Positions 42,975 to 50,477 are shown, numbered from the stretch's first letter. The stretch is DNA of 64,000 bases from Lysobacteraceae bacterium PS02065 (GCA_029959555.1 JASCPI010000001.1:124001-188000); one strand, 5' to 3'. Numbers and translations: made by a program. The notes: generated from the sequence alone by a model not told the origin.

Positions 42975-43006
42975 TAGCACTCTCCTCGATCGAGTGCTAG
43001 TTTTTT
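42975..43006 (+). terminator. Second intrinsic terminator
   Basis: A perfect eight-pair stem, TAGCACTC (42975-42982) with GAGTGCTA (42992-42999), has a nine-base loop and is followed by G and six T (43001-43006). It insulates the XRE repressor gene from the strong upstream promoter. Confidence 0.85.
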
Positions 43007-43026
43007 CCTTGCATACCGGCACTTCA

Positions 43027-43100
43027 AGTTCGATGTACCGAACTTCATGCTGGGCGGGAGTGTGCCTATGACGTTCGGCATTGTCAAACATCCTGTTCGG
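43027..43100. promoter_or_regulatory. Putative operator region of the XRE repressor
   Basis: A near-palindrome AGTTCGATGTACCGAACT (43027-43044) and two further GTTCGG half-sites (43073-43078 and 43095-43100, 22 bases apart) lie in the 136-base leader of the repressor gene. A weak promoter (TTGTCA at 43081, TAGTAT at 43106, 19-base spacer) overlaps the sites. The arrangement fits self-repression; binding is not shown. Confidence 0.5.
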
Positions 43101-43142
43101 TGCAGTAGTATTTCTGTCCTGTCCGCTCTCTACTCTCCAGCT

Positions 43143-43472
43143 ATGAGCACCCAACTCGGCGACAAGATCCGCGCCCTCCGTAAGGAGAAGCAAATGACCT
43201 TGGACAAGCTGGCGACCGAAGCCGGCATCAGTAAGAGCTACCTATGGGAGCTCGAAAACAGGCCTGCGCCGAAACCTTCGGCGGAAAAGCTGGACTCGCT
43301 GGCGAAGATCCTCGGCAAGCCTGTCTCTTACTTTTTGGACGAAGATGGGACGACGCCGGAAGAACAGTACGAGCACGAGGCCTTTTTCAGGAACTACAAA
43401 GAGTTGGATCGTGCAGACCGGGATCGCGTCCGCATGATCGTGGAGTCGTTCAAAGGCAAGCCGAATGGCTAA
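43143..43472 (+). CDS. XRE-family HTH transcriptional regulator
   Basis: A 109-residue protein with an N-terminal lambda-repressor-like HTH (KIRALRKEKQMTLDKLATEA, then GISKSYLWELE) at about residues 6-60 and a short acidic C-terminal helix region. Its stop overlaps the next gene, an ImmA/IrrE protease, by eight bases, the well-known repressor/anti-repressor arrangement of ICEBs1 and many phage-like elements. It probably controls island functions and its own promoter. Confidence 0.92.
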   Translation: MSTQLGDKIRALRKEKQMTLDKLATEAGISKSYLWELENRPAPKPSAEKLDSLAKILGKPVSYFLDEDGTTPEEQYEHEAFFRNYKELDRADRDRVRMIVESFKGKPNG

Positions 43473-44358
43473 CGCATTGACGGCCTCGAAGGCGGCCTAC
43501 AAATTTACGCACGTCTTGAACCTGTTCGCCGAGGTCCATGGGACAGATCGTTTTCCCATCGATGTTGTCGCGCTGGCCAAGGACGCCGCCAACCACTTCA
43601 ACTGGAATGATCCGATCACCGACGTCCGGGCTGCCGACATCAAGGGCTTCGAAGGCGCGCTCTTCCCGGATGACGACAAGCGTAAGTGGCTCCTGCTCTA
43701 CAACGACAAACTGATGTCGCTGGGTCGGATTCGATTCACGCAGGCTCATGAACTAGGCCACTACCTGCTGCATCGTCAACAGCAAGATTCCTTCTCTTGT
43801 TCGCCGAAGGATGTCATCAATCTTGACACGGACGAGAAAACGATCGAGGCACAAGCCGATTCCTTCGCCTCAATGCTACTCATGCCGATGGATGACTTCC
43901 GAGTTCAGATGAACGGCACCATCAATTTCGACAGCCTTGGCGCGTGTGCCGAACGCTACGGCGTTTCGCTCACAGCCGCCACACTTCGCTGGTTGAAAGA
44001 CACCGACAAGCAGGCCGTGCTGATAGTCCACCGCGACGGCTATATAGATTGGGCATTCTCGAGCGAGCCTGCCTTTAAGAATGGTGCGTTTTTCCGATCG
44101 CGCCAACATCCCGTCGAAATCCCAGCGGGTTCGCTGGCTGCAAACGAATCCGTAACCCACGAACGCGCGGGACACGAGATAGCTGCCCGCACTTGGTTTC
44201 CGCACGCATCCATTGATCTGTCGTTGAAGGAAATGAAGATCACGGCCGACGGCTATGACTCGGTCATGACGCTGCTACTGTTGCCCCGTGGCGCGAGCGT
44301 TTGGAGGCCACGGGAAGAATGCGATCGACATGGTGAACCGTCTCACCGTCTTTCGTAG
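43465..44358 (+). CDS. ImmA/IrrE-family metallopeptidase
   Basis: A 297-residue protein with the zinc motif H95-E-L-G-H99 in 'TQAHELGHYLLH' and the downstream acidic ligand region 'IEAQADSFASMLLMP'. ImmA-type proteases cleave the XRE repressor encoded beside them after DNA damage or other signals and so release the element. The C-terminal 130 residues form a less conserved domain that could sense the signal. The start overlaps the repressor gene. The following 259 bases hold only a short hairpin (AGGCGT/ACGCCT near 44358-44372). Confidence 0.9.
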   Translation: MANALTASKAAYKFTHVLNLFAEVHGTDRFPIDVVALAKDAANHFNWNDPITDVRAADIKGFEGALFPDDDKRKWLLLYNDKLMSLGRIRFTQAHELGHYLLHRQQQDSFSCSPKDVINLDTDEKTIEAQADSFASMLLMPMDDFRVQMNGTINFDSLGACAERYGVSLTAATLRWLKDTDKQAVLIVHRDGYIDWAFSSEPAFKNGAFFRSRQHPVEIPAGSLAANESVTHERAGHEIAARTWFPHASIDLSLKEMKITADGYDSVMTLLLLPRGASVWRPREECDRHGEPSHRLS

Positions 44359-44617
44359 GCGTCGTACGCCTGCGCGTAGGATGGGATGTTCTAAAACGAC
44401 GAATCTCAGCGTGACGTCGCACGATAAGCACTCCGTCGCCGCTAAATCTCCGCATCCCGCTCGGCTGCATGTGCTGGACGATCATGATCAGCGTTGCGGT
44501 CGAATCTGAGGCGCTGGACATGACTCATCATGCTGTTGGCGATGACCGCAGGGTGGAGCCAGGGCCCGTTGAGTGATAAGCGCACTTGGGAGCAACCAGC
44601 ATAGGAGGCGAGACGAG

Positions 44618-45187
44618 TTGTTGATACTCCTCGACCAAGACGGCGTCCTAGCCGACTTCGAGCACGGATTTCGGTGCCAGTGGGCCGATCATGACCATGG
44701 CTTTCCCGCTATCCAGCCAGTTTTTCGCACGTCCTTCCGTGTCCAAGACGACTACCCTGAACACCTGCAAGAACAGGTGGAAGCCGTTTACCAAGCACGC
44801 GGGTTCTACCTGAATCTGATGCCGATCTCGGGAGCAGTCGAGGGTGTCCGCGAGATGCTAGCTGCTGGCCACGATGTCAGGATTTGCACATCACCTCTCG
44901 ATGCCTATCGCCACTGCGTACCTGAGAAGTACGAGTGGGTCGAACGCCACCTTGGTGCTGAGTTCGTCCGTCGCGTCATCGTGACCAAGGACAAGACGAT
45001 CGTGGCCGGGGACGTGCTGATCGACGACAACCCACGAATCTCCGGCAGTCGCAAACCGACGTGGCAGCACGTCGTGTTCGATCAGCCATACAATAAGAGT
45101 GCCCAAGGACCGCGGATGACCTGGAGCAATTGGCGAGCAACCCTAGACATCTGCAAGCAACCACTCGACAAGACCCAATCCGATTAG
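44618..45187 (+). CDS. 5'(3')-deoxyribonucleotidase-like HAD hydrolase (NT5C family)
   Basis: A 189-residue HAD phosphatase with motif I 'LLDQDGVLADFEHG', motif II at 'ICTSPLD' and motif IV 'GDVLIDDNPRISG'. The family removes phosphate from deoxyribonucleoside monophosphates. The start is taken as TTG at 44618 because AGGAGG (44603-44608) lies nine bases before it; a GTG at 44573 is also in frame but lacks such a site. Phages and mobile elements often carry it, so it may alter nucleotide pools during infection or transfer; that is inference. Confidence 0.85.
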   Translation: MLILLDQDGVLADFEHGFRCQWADHDHGFPAIQPVFRTSFRVQDDYPEHLQEQVEAVYQARGFYLNLMPISGAVEGVREMLAAGHDVRICTSPLDAYRHCVPEKYEWVERHLGAEFVRRVIVTKDKTIVAGDVLIDDNPRISGSRKPTWQHVVFDQPYNKSAQGPRMTWSNWRATLDICKQPLDKTQSD

Positions 45188-45203
45188 TAGAGCTCCACGT
45201 CGG

Positions 45204-45665
45204 TTATCGCAGAACGATCCGTTGGCGTATCTCTTCGACCACGGCTCGCGCGTCGCGCAGGAGCTTGTCCACGTCCACGGCGGGCGCTCCTTCACCCTTC
45301 CGCTCGGCCAGCCAGAGCTTCAAGAGTCCGCCGAATCGCCCCAGGTCGCCCGAAACTCTGCACAGATCGCGTATCGCCGCGAAATCGTAGATGCTTCGAA
45401 TCTCGGCATTCAGCGCAGACGCGCGTAAGTAGCCCGCGACGGACATGCCTGCCATCTGAGCCTTCCGCTTTATCTCGGTACGTTCTTCGGGCGTGACACT
45501 GACCAGAACTCGACGCACACGATCCCGAGCCGCTTTGCAGGAGCTTCTGGCACCGACGGCTTCCTCCGTCGCACCGTGAATGCTATGCGTCGTGTCGGCG
45601 GTGCTTCGGGCTACGGCGCCTGGCGCGTCGACCAGTGGCCATGCCGGTAGGGCTGGCTTCTTCAC
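45204..45665 (-). CDS. TraJ-like relaxosome accessory protein
   Basis: A 153-residue protein. The C-terminal half 'RRVLVSVTPEERTEIKRKAQ', 'GMSVAGYLRASAL' and 'DLGRFGGLLKLWLAER' matches the TraJ/MobC type of ribbon-helix-helix oriT-binding proteins of IncP plasmids. The frame is open to 45839, but the GTG at 45665 has AGAGGA seven bases upstream and leaves the oriT-like site outside the gene, so it is preferred. In RP4 traJ is followed by the relaxase gene traI; here the convergent nucleotidase stands in that place. Confidence 0.8.
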   Translation of the reverse strand: MKKPALPAWPLVDAPGAVARSTADTTHSIHGATEEAVGARSSCKAARDRVRRVLVSVTPEERTEIKRKAQMAGMSVAGYLRASALNAEIRSIYDFAAIRDLCRVSGDLGRFGGLLKLWLAERKGEGAPAVDVDKLLRDARAVVEEIRQRIVLR

Positions 45666-45761
45666 AGATGAATCCTCTTGTTCGGCCGCGGCAGCGGCAG
45701 TGAACTCCGCAACGCGTGTCGATCGAGCTTCGCAGAGGCGAGTACGACTTCGGCATTGGGA

Positions 45762-45802
45762 CTCACACGGCTTGCCGTGTGAGATCGCAATGCACATCTT
45801 GC
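45762..45802. other. Candidate origin of transfer (oriT)
   Basis: A perfect hairpin CTCACACGGC (45762-45771) tt GCCGTGTGAG (45774-45783) is followed after eight bases by GCACATCTTG|C (45792-45802). This resembles the nic regions of MOB-P plasmids (IncI GCACATCCTG, IncP TATCCTG|C) in sequence and in spacing from the inverted repeat. It lies about 100 bases upstream of the traJ-like gene, as in RP4. The nick would fall between 45801 and 45802. No relaxase is encoded in the window. Confidence 0.65.
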
Positions 45803-45894
45803 CGTCTACTCGCATGCAACTCTCCGCAAGACTGTGCAACTTGCTCTCGCGCCCGCATGATCATCTTCCGCAACATCACCGTGGTTGGCGCAGC

Positions 45895-45976
45895 GCTGCG
45901 AAGCATCGCGAAGCTTCGCAGCACGTCATGCGATGGGAATTGCATTGTTTTGCACTGCTTCGCGAAGAATTGCATT
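45895..45976. repeat. Inverted and direct repeats between oriT and the replication origin
   Basis: An inverted repeat GCTGCGAAG (45895-45903) with CTTCGCAGC (45914-45922), and a direct repeat GAATTGCATT at 45937-45946 and 45967-45976 flanking a CTTCGCGAAG palindrome. They may be binding sites for plasmid-type proteins. The region 45840-46160 has no gene. Confidence 0.5.
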
Positions 45977-46071
45977 CTCGGTCGCAACAGCCTCCCTAGA
46001 GTCTCGACTGCCGTCGAAAGCTGAGCGCGTCGTGCTGCGTTTTGGCTTGCCAGTTGGGCGCAAGCGCGGAT

Positions 46072-46246
46072 GGATCTGTTAAGAGCTTTAAAAGTTAAAG
46101 ATGCGCGCGCGCGCGTTACAGGTTCTGGAGGCCAGCACCGGCACGGCCTACAAGGTAAGTTCATGTCTGGATGCCCGAAGCCGATCATGTCTGGATGCCC
46201 GATAGATGGAGCACGGCACATGTCTGGATGCCCGTGCCTATTCACA
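46072..46246. other. Iteron-type replication origin (oriV) candidate
   Basis: Three copies of the 16-mer CATGTCTGGATGCCCG stand at 46162-46177, 46186-46201 and 46219-46234. An AT-rich stretch (46081-46100) that could unwind lies on one side, and a DnaA-box-like CTATTCACA (46238-46246, seven of nine) on the other. They lie at the 3' end of the repA gene, a usual place for oriV in iteron plasmids. The spacing of copies is 24 and 33 bases, so they are on different helical phases. Confidence 0.75.
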
Positions 46247-47156
46247 GCTTTTCCACTGGTCCACTGCTGGCGCGCTCACCACGACGGGCAACGCCTTGGG
46301 CGAGTAAGTGCGTGATCTCCGCGCAACGTCCCAACGGCGTTTTAGCGAAGAACACCGCCGCGTCTCCCGCCGCATTCACGGTCAATCGGTAGTCGGGCAA
46401 GGAATTTCCCTGCGCGATTGCACGCAACTTGCGCCGGAACTCCGGCAAGCCCGACTGGCTACCACTCTTCCGCCATAGCGTCAGAACGCCAACAGGCCAA
46501 CGCCGTTGCCGACCGCAGTGTTTCCGGGCCAACTCGTACAATCGGCGCTCCAGGTCGGAGCGAAGATCGAAGTACTCGCGACTGATCGTCAGGACTTCGG
46601 TGGCATTGATTGCGTTGTAGAGCCATTCCGAAAGCGTGATCTCCACGTGCTCCATCCGACCATCACCGTGGTCGCCACGCACGACACGGAAGCTCTCGAT
46701 CAACCCGAAGCCCTCGACGATCCGACTGCCGCCGGTCGCGCGATCGGTACGTACAGTGGTGCCACGCAATCGGACAAGCGCTTCGCAGAGCCGGGCATAG
46801 TCCTTCCCGGCCTTGCCGCGATGGCAAAAATCAAGAATCGCGTAGAGCGAGGTTCGGACTGTGCGACCGACGCCGACGACGCCACGGTTGCGCGCTGACA
46901 CAAGTTGGGACATACAGAACAGCAGCACGTCTTTGTCGCGCTGCGTCGCTGCTCCACGCACGCTTGGAATGATCTCCACTCGCTGCCGGTCGTCCTGGTA
47001 CACCCTGACACGCAGTTCCCCAGGACGCAGCGCGAACAGCGGCAGCTCCATGCTCGCTCGGTCATCCTTAGGCGGGACGTCGGTCAGAAACGCGTCCAGA
47101 CAATCGCTCGCCACCGGTGATTGGATGAGCATGTTCGAGTGATGCACCGCGGCCAT
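46242..47156 (-). CDS. Plasmid-type replication initiator protein A (RPA family)
   Basis: A 304-residue protein with the features of the RPA/TrfA-like initiator family: the early motif 'VPPKDDRASMELPLFAL', then 'RDKDVLLFCMSQLV' and a winged-helix core near 'VGRTVRTSLYAILDF'. The family binds iterons to start plasmid replication; three iterons adjoin its 3' end. The start at 47156 is one of several Met codons. Presence in an integrated element suggests it can replicate after excision. Confidence 0.85.
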   Translation of the reverse strand: MAAVHHSNMLIQSPVASDCLDAFLTDVPPKDDRASMELPLFALRPGELRVRVYQDDRQRVEIIPSVRGAATQRDKDVLLFCMSQLVSARNRGVVGVGRTVRTSLYAILDFCHRGKAGKDYARLCEALVRLRGTTVRTDRATGGSRIVEGFGLIESFRVVRGDHGDGRMEHVEITLSEWLYNAINATEVLTISREYFDLRSDLERRLYELARKHCGRQRRWPVGVLTLWRKSGSQSGLPEFRRKLRAIAQGNSLPDYRLTVNAAGDAAVFFAKTPLGRCAEITHLLAQGVARRGERASSGPVEKL

Positions 47157-47177
47157 TTCTGCGGTTCGTCCGCGCGC

Positions 47178-47408
47178 TCACTCCGCCCTCATGAAGACAG
47201 CAGCGACATCAACCGTACGGAAGTAGATGCGTCTGCCGATGCGCACCTTGGCGGCGTTCAATCGCGCGGCGTAGGGGCTCGCCTCACGCAAGGCCATTCG
47301 CATCCCGTCATTCGAGCGGTTGAGCATCTGCGACAGCTGAGCAAGAGTCAGCAGCGGCCCGTAACGGTCGAACATGGAAGTTGCAAGAGTCTGTTCCGAA
47401 GCTGACAT
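47178..47408 (-). CDS. Small helix-turn-helix protein
   Basis: A 76-residue protein with 'LLTLAQLSQMLNRSNDGMRM' as a MerR/excisionase-like HTH and 'KVRIGRRIYFRTVDVAAV' as the wing. Such proteins commonly precede RPA-type initiators and may act as a repressor or excisionase (directionality factor) for the element. It is 21 bases upstream of repA on the same strand, so it is likely in an operon with it. An ATG at residue 12 is an alternative start. Confidence 0.75.
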   Translation of the reverse strand: MSASEQTLATSMFDRYGPLLTLAQLSQMLNRSNDGMRMALREASPYAARLNAAKVRIGRRIYFRTVDVAAVFMRAE

Positions 47409-47474
47409 CTGGGCACCGCATGGTTCTGGAAGGTGATCCGAACCTTAGATAGTCTTCGCACAGAGGTATGCACG

Positions 47475-48800
47475 ATGACTTGCACGATTCCGTTGACGAC
47501 GACACCCGCGAGCGCCGACGGCCACAGCGCACTCGCGAACAGGGATAGTTGTCACTCATCAAGAGGAAGCTCCGTCCTTCCCCGGCGGGTGCATGCTGAC
47601 GCACAGTGCGATCCGCATCTTGCTCATGCCATCGATACGTTCTTCGACGCGATCGAATCGCGCACACGAACCGATGGGAAGCGTCTCGCTCTGCGGTCGA
47701 TCGGCCAGCTGTGTCAGCGTCACGTTTCCCCCTCGCTCGAAGTGTGTGTTGCGCGCTTTTGTGGGGTTGGAGACGCGCGAAGGCTGCTCGAGTACTGCAC
47801 TCCGCACCCTATCGATGAAGCATTCGGGGATGCAAAACGCCTGCATCGGCTGGCCGATCGCATGTACGAACTCCTTCGCCCTGTCGTACTAAGGAACGAG
47901 GACGACAAATTTGCAGGCCTGGTAGGCACCTTGCACAACCTCGCCGCGTTTTTGGCGAGTTGGCCCAGTCCACAAAGAATCACGACAAAGCACGAGCAGG
48001 GAATGAAGGGCGGAAATAGGAGACTGCGCTCCGCCGAAGAGCTGCTGTCGCTTGCGGATTGGCCTTACTGCGAACTGTGCTGGAAGCTCTCGCAGCGCGC
48101 GGCGCGCCTGGAGCGCGACGCGGGCCAAACCCGATCGCCATTACTTGCTGGACTGAGCGAGCGATTCTGCACGGATCACGTGCCCGAGGCGGGCACTCGC
48201 TATTGGTCTTCGCAGCGAACGAAGAACAGGTTCGGGCTTCTCGTGCAAAGGGTCCACGAAGAGATCGCCGCCAATCCTGCGTATCGCCAGCGATTCGTCT
48301 CCACTGAAGCTGATGTCGCATGGCAAGCGATGCAATGCGTCACGGCAGACACGATGGAACAATGGTTGTCTCGCGACCTGCCTCCCATCTCTCCGTTGCA
48401 GATGCGGGCGCGGTTCTTGGCTCACGAGATCTCGCGCCGACTGCCACGCCAAATTGCGAATGCCCTCCAGATCGATTCGCTGCAGCGTGAGGCTGTCGCG
48501 AAGACAGGCGCATTGCCAACGCTGGGCGAAGTCGCGGCGAAGCTAGGAATGACGAAGCAAGCGGTATGGCAAAGAATGAGGATCGGCGGCCTCGCCGATT
48601 CCGCAGCAGAATCACCGCACCTTCGCTGGTGGCCCTTCGACAACTTCGGACTTCACGGCAACCAACCTCGCCCCATTGCGAGTAGCGAGGGCGGGCAAAT
48701 TGAATGGCACGCGCCCGTGTCGGCGTACCTGCGAGGGATCTATCCCTCGCTGCAAAGCGTCAACTGGAAGCCACTCAAGGCATTCAAGCTCGCATCGTGA
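47475..48800 (+). CDS. Hypothetical island protein with C-terminal HTH-like segment
   Basis: A 441-residue protein of unrecognised family. The N-terminal 60 residues are low in complexity; the middle is helical and Arg/Leu/Trp-rich with a cysteine pair in 'WPYCELCWKL'; and near residue 360 'LGEVAAKLGMTKQAVWQRMR' looks like a DNA-binding HTH. The ATG at 47475 has GAGG seven bases upstream; a GTG at 47433 would add 14 residues. It is convergent with the integrase and divergent from the replication genes. A regulatory or maintenance role of the element is likely but unproven. Confidence 0.7.
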   Translation: MTCTIPLTTTPASADGHSALANRDSCHSSRGSSVLPRRVHADAQCDPHLAHAIDTFFDAIESRTRTDGKRLALRSIGQLCQRHVSPSLEVCVARFCGVGDARRLLEYCTPHPIDEAFGDAKRLHRLADRMYELLRPVVLRNEDDKFAGLVGTLHNLAAFLASWPSPQRITTKHEQGMKGGNRRLRSAEELLSLADWPYCELCWKLSQRAARLERDAGQTRSPLLAGLSERFCTDHVPEAGTRYWSSQRTKNRFGLLVQRVHEEIAANPAYRQRFVSTEADVAWQAMQCVTADTMEQWLSRDLPPISPLQMRARFLAHEISRRLPRQIANALQIDSLQREAVAKTGALPTLGEVAAKLGMTKQAVWQRMRIGGLADSAAESPHLRWWPFDNFGLHGNQPRPIASSEGGQIEWHAPVSAYLRGIYPSLQSVNWKPLKAFKLAS

Positions 48801-48809
48801 GATCTCAAC

Positions 48810-49856
48810 TCACCGGCGTCTCTCGACCTCGTCAAGCTTGCTAACAAGGTCTTCCGCACGCAGGTGCGTGTAGCGCTTGAGCATCTGCATGGATTTGTGT
48901 CCGCTGATTGCCGATACCTCCTGATCGCTGAGACCGGCCTCCACCAATCGGCTGACAGCCTCGTGGCGAAGATCGTGGAAACGAAGATCAGGCATGCCGA
49001 GGCCGCGCTTGATGTCCGACCACACCTTGTTGAAGTTATAAGGACGTCGAACTTCATCCCGACCCGGCTCCCCGAAAAAGACAAGGTCACAGTCCATGGG
49101 CCTGACCGGATTAGCGAGCGCCTTTGCGAAGGTGGCCTGCGCCAGCTTCGTCATGGGAACGGTTCGAGCTTCATCGTTCTTGCTGTCGGAAAGCCGAACC
49201 ACGCGCCGGCTGAGGTCGACTTGATTTCTGCGCAAACCGACGATTTCGCCTGCACGCATACCCGTCTGCAGCGCGATTTCAAAGATCCAGCCAAGCATCG
49301 GGTTTGAGTGAGCGTGTACGGCTTCGCGGAGCTGATGTTCTTCAGCCGCTGATAGACGGCGGTCCCTTCCTTTTGCAGGGCTTGGCTTGCGAATGCTGGA
49401 AACCGGGTTGCGAGCGAGCCCGAGTCCCCATTCTTTGATCGCGATGGTGAACAAGTGCCCGAGCATCGCCAGTTCCAGCCGAACAGTGCTCGGACTTTTC
49501 CCTTGGCCAAGCCTCTTGTCGCGATAGGACGCGACGAGCTGGGCATCGAGCGCCGCAAGCGAGTACTTTCCCAAATTCTCGACGATGGTCGCCGCACGGA
49601 ACCGCTCGGCACGCTGCGTCCCATCCTTCTTCAACGGCGTGACTTCTGAGAGGTACCGCGCGATCGCTGCCGAGACAAGCATCCGTTCGGATGGTCCACG
49701 CTCGATGTAGACGCCGCGGACCATCGAGTCTTCGGTTCGCCGTGCCCAATCGTCAGCATCACGCCGGGTGCGGAACGTCTTAGCCTTGGTAGGCCATCCC
49801 TGCTTGCGGATGAGTGCCTTCCAGGTTCCGGACGGGGTCTTGACGATAGTCGCCAT
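48810..49856 (-). CDS. Tyrosine-type site-specific integrase
   Basis: A 348-residue tyrosine recombinase. The catalytic residues are R201 (TGMRAGE), H294-x-x-R297 (HDLRHE), H320 (SGHKS) and the nucleophile Y329 (KRYTHLR). A core-binding SAM-like domain lies at about 60-150 and an arm-type N-terminal domain at about 1-50. The gene lies 87 bases from the right att copy in the tRNA-Lys gene and reads away from it, the usual arrangement of tRNA-specific integrases. It should recombine the two 47-bp repeats. Confidence 0.95.
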   Translation of the reverse strand: MATIVKTPSGTWKALIRKQGWPTKAKTFRTRRDADDWARRTEDSMVRGVYIERGPSERMLVSAAIARYLSEVTPLKKDGTQRAERFRAATIVENLGKYSLAALDAQLVASYRDKRLGQGKSPSTVRLELAMLGHLFTIAIKEWGLGLARNPVSSIRKPSPAKGRDRRLSAAEEHQLREAVHAHSNPMLGWIFEIALQTGMRAGEIVGLRRNQVDLSRRVVRLSDSKNDEARTVPMTKLAQATFAKALANPVRPMDCDLVFFGEPGRDEVRRPYNFNKVWSDIKRGLGMPDLRFHDLRHEAVSRLVEAGLSDQEVSAISGHKSMQMLKRYTHLRAEDLVSKLDEVERRR

Positions 49857-49942
49857 AGTCCATCGCCTACAACGAAGTGTACTGAAACTGTACTCCGGAG
49901 CAGTGGACCGCTACAACTGACGTCGCCAAGTTGTTGATTTTA

Positions 49943-49989
49943 ATGGTGGGCCGTGATGGATTTGAACCATCGACCAATGGATTAAAAGT
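49943..49989. repeat. att direct repeat, tRNA-proximal copy
   Basis: Identical over 47 bases to 32827-32873. It covers the tRNA-Lys 3' end from CCA to the first base after the anticodon loop. Integration rebuilt a complete tRNA gene here, so the tRNA stays functional. Confidence 0.93.
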
Positions 49990-50018
49990 CCACTGCTCTA
50001 CCGCTGAGCTAACGGCCC
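49944..50018 (-). tRNA. tRNA-Lys (anticodon TTT)
   Basis: A complete cloverleaf on the minus strand: acceptor GGGCCGT/ACGGCCC, D-arm GCTC/GAGC, anticodon loop CTTTTAA with TTT at 49984-49986, T-arm GATGG TTCAAAT CCATC, discriminator A and an encoded CCA. It is the attachment site of the island. It reads towards the integrase gene. Confidence 0.96.
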
Positions 50019-50477
50019 TGGAGATCGTTCGCGCGTGGCGCGAGTCCGCCGCCATGGCGATGCCGGGGTGGCATGCGGGTGGCGTCGTGCAGGGACGGCG
50101 CCGGCGGGGGCGCGAAGTTTAGCGCATCGTGACGGCGAGGTGGGGCTGGGGCGTGCCGTGCCCCGGATCGCGCCGGGCCGGACAGCGCGGGCGCCATCCG
50201 TGTACCGCGGCGTGTGGCCAGACGCTGGCGCGAGAAACACGCGGTCCGAAGATGCCGTCGACCCGATGCCCCGACTCCGATACCTGCTCGACGGCGACCT
50301 TCACTCGCACGGCGGCCATCCGTCCCGCATGCTCGGTCAGGTCATGGCAGGGGCGAGCGCCTCATCGGTAGCGCCAACACCGGCGAGACAACGATTCCGC
50401 CGTGTTCGATCAGACCGGCATACGCGCTCGAGCACGGACCGCAACGCGCCATCCCTCCGGGATCATCTGGCCAACCC
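50019..50477. other. Non-coding region upstream of tRNA-Lys
   Basis: About 460 bases without a convincing gene. It should hold the tRNA promoter on the minus strand and the 3' end region of the beta-helix gene. A segment beginning at 50022 (AGATCGTTCGCGCGTGGCGC) recurs imperfectly near 52334. Nothing else is recognised. Confidence 0.5.

Larger units (their letters stand above)
42792..43006 (+). ncRNA. Candidate small structured RNA
   Basis: About 165 nt to the first terminator, or 215 nt to the second. The predicted hairpins are CTGTC/GACAG (42793-42808), AAGATCACAC/GTGTGATTTT (42822-42831 with 42850-42859, one G-U pair), GTCGAC/GTCGAC (42870-42875 with 42883-42888) and the terminator stems. 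It has a near-consensus promoter, no ribosome site and no convincing reading frame. It is inside the mobile island, between the small-protein genes and the XRE repressor gene. No known RNA family was recognised. Confidence 0.65.
32827..49989. mobile_element. 17-kb integrative element in tRNA-Lys(TTT)
   Basis: The element is bounded by 47-bp perfect direct repeats (32827-32873 and 49943-49989); the right copy is the 3' part of an intact tRNA-Lys. A tyrosine recombinase gene lies next to the tRNA and reads away from it. Genes inside are visibly less GC-rich in codon choice than the flanks. The cargo includes restriction-modification, helicase and DUF3800 genes, and the backbone includes RepA with iterons, TraJ with an oriT-like site, a XRE/ImmA pair and the integrase. 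No relaxase or conjugation apparatus is present, so transfer would need a helper. Confidence 0.9.

Noticed and set aside
43143..44358. Possible prophage remnant because of the repressor gene
   Set aside because: There are no structural, terminase or lysis genes; XRE/ImmA pairs also occur on integrative elements.
46103..46116. Alternating CG run that could form Z-DNA
   Set aside because: Only about six dinucleotides in a GC-rich genome and no independent support; it is kept only as part of the origin region.
46162..46234. Three repeats considered as a CRISPR array
   Set aside because: The repeat is only 16 bp, the spacers are 8 and 17 bp and there are no cas genes; iterons beside repA explain it.
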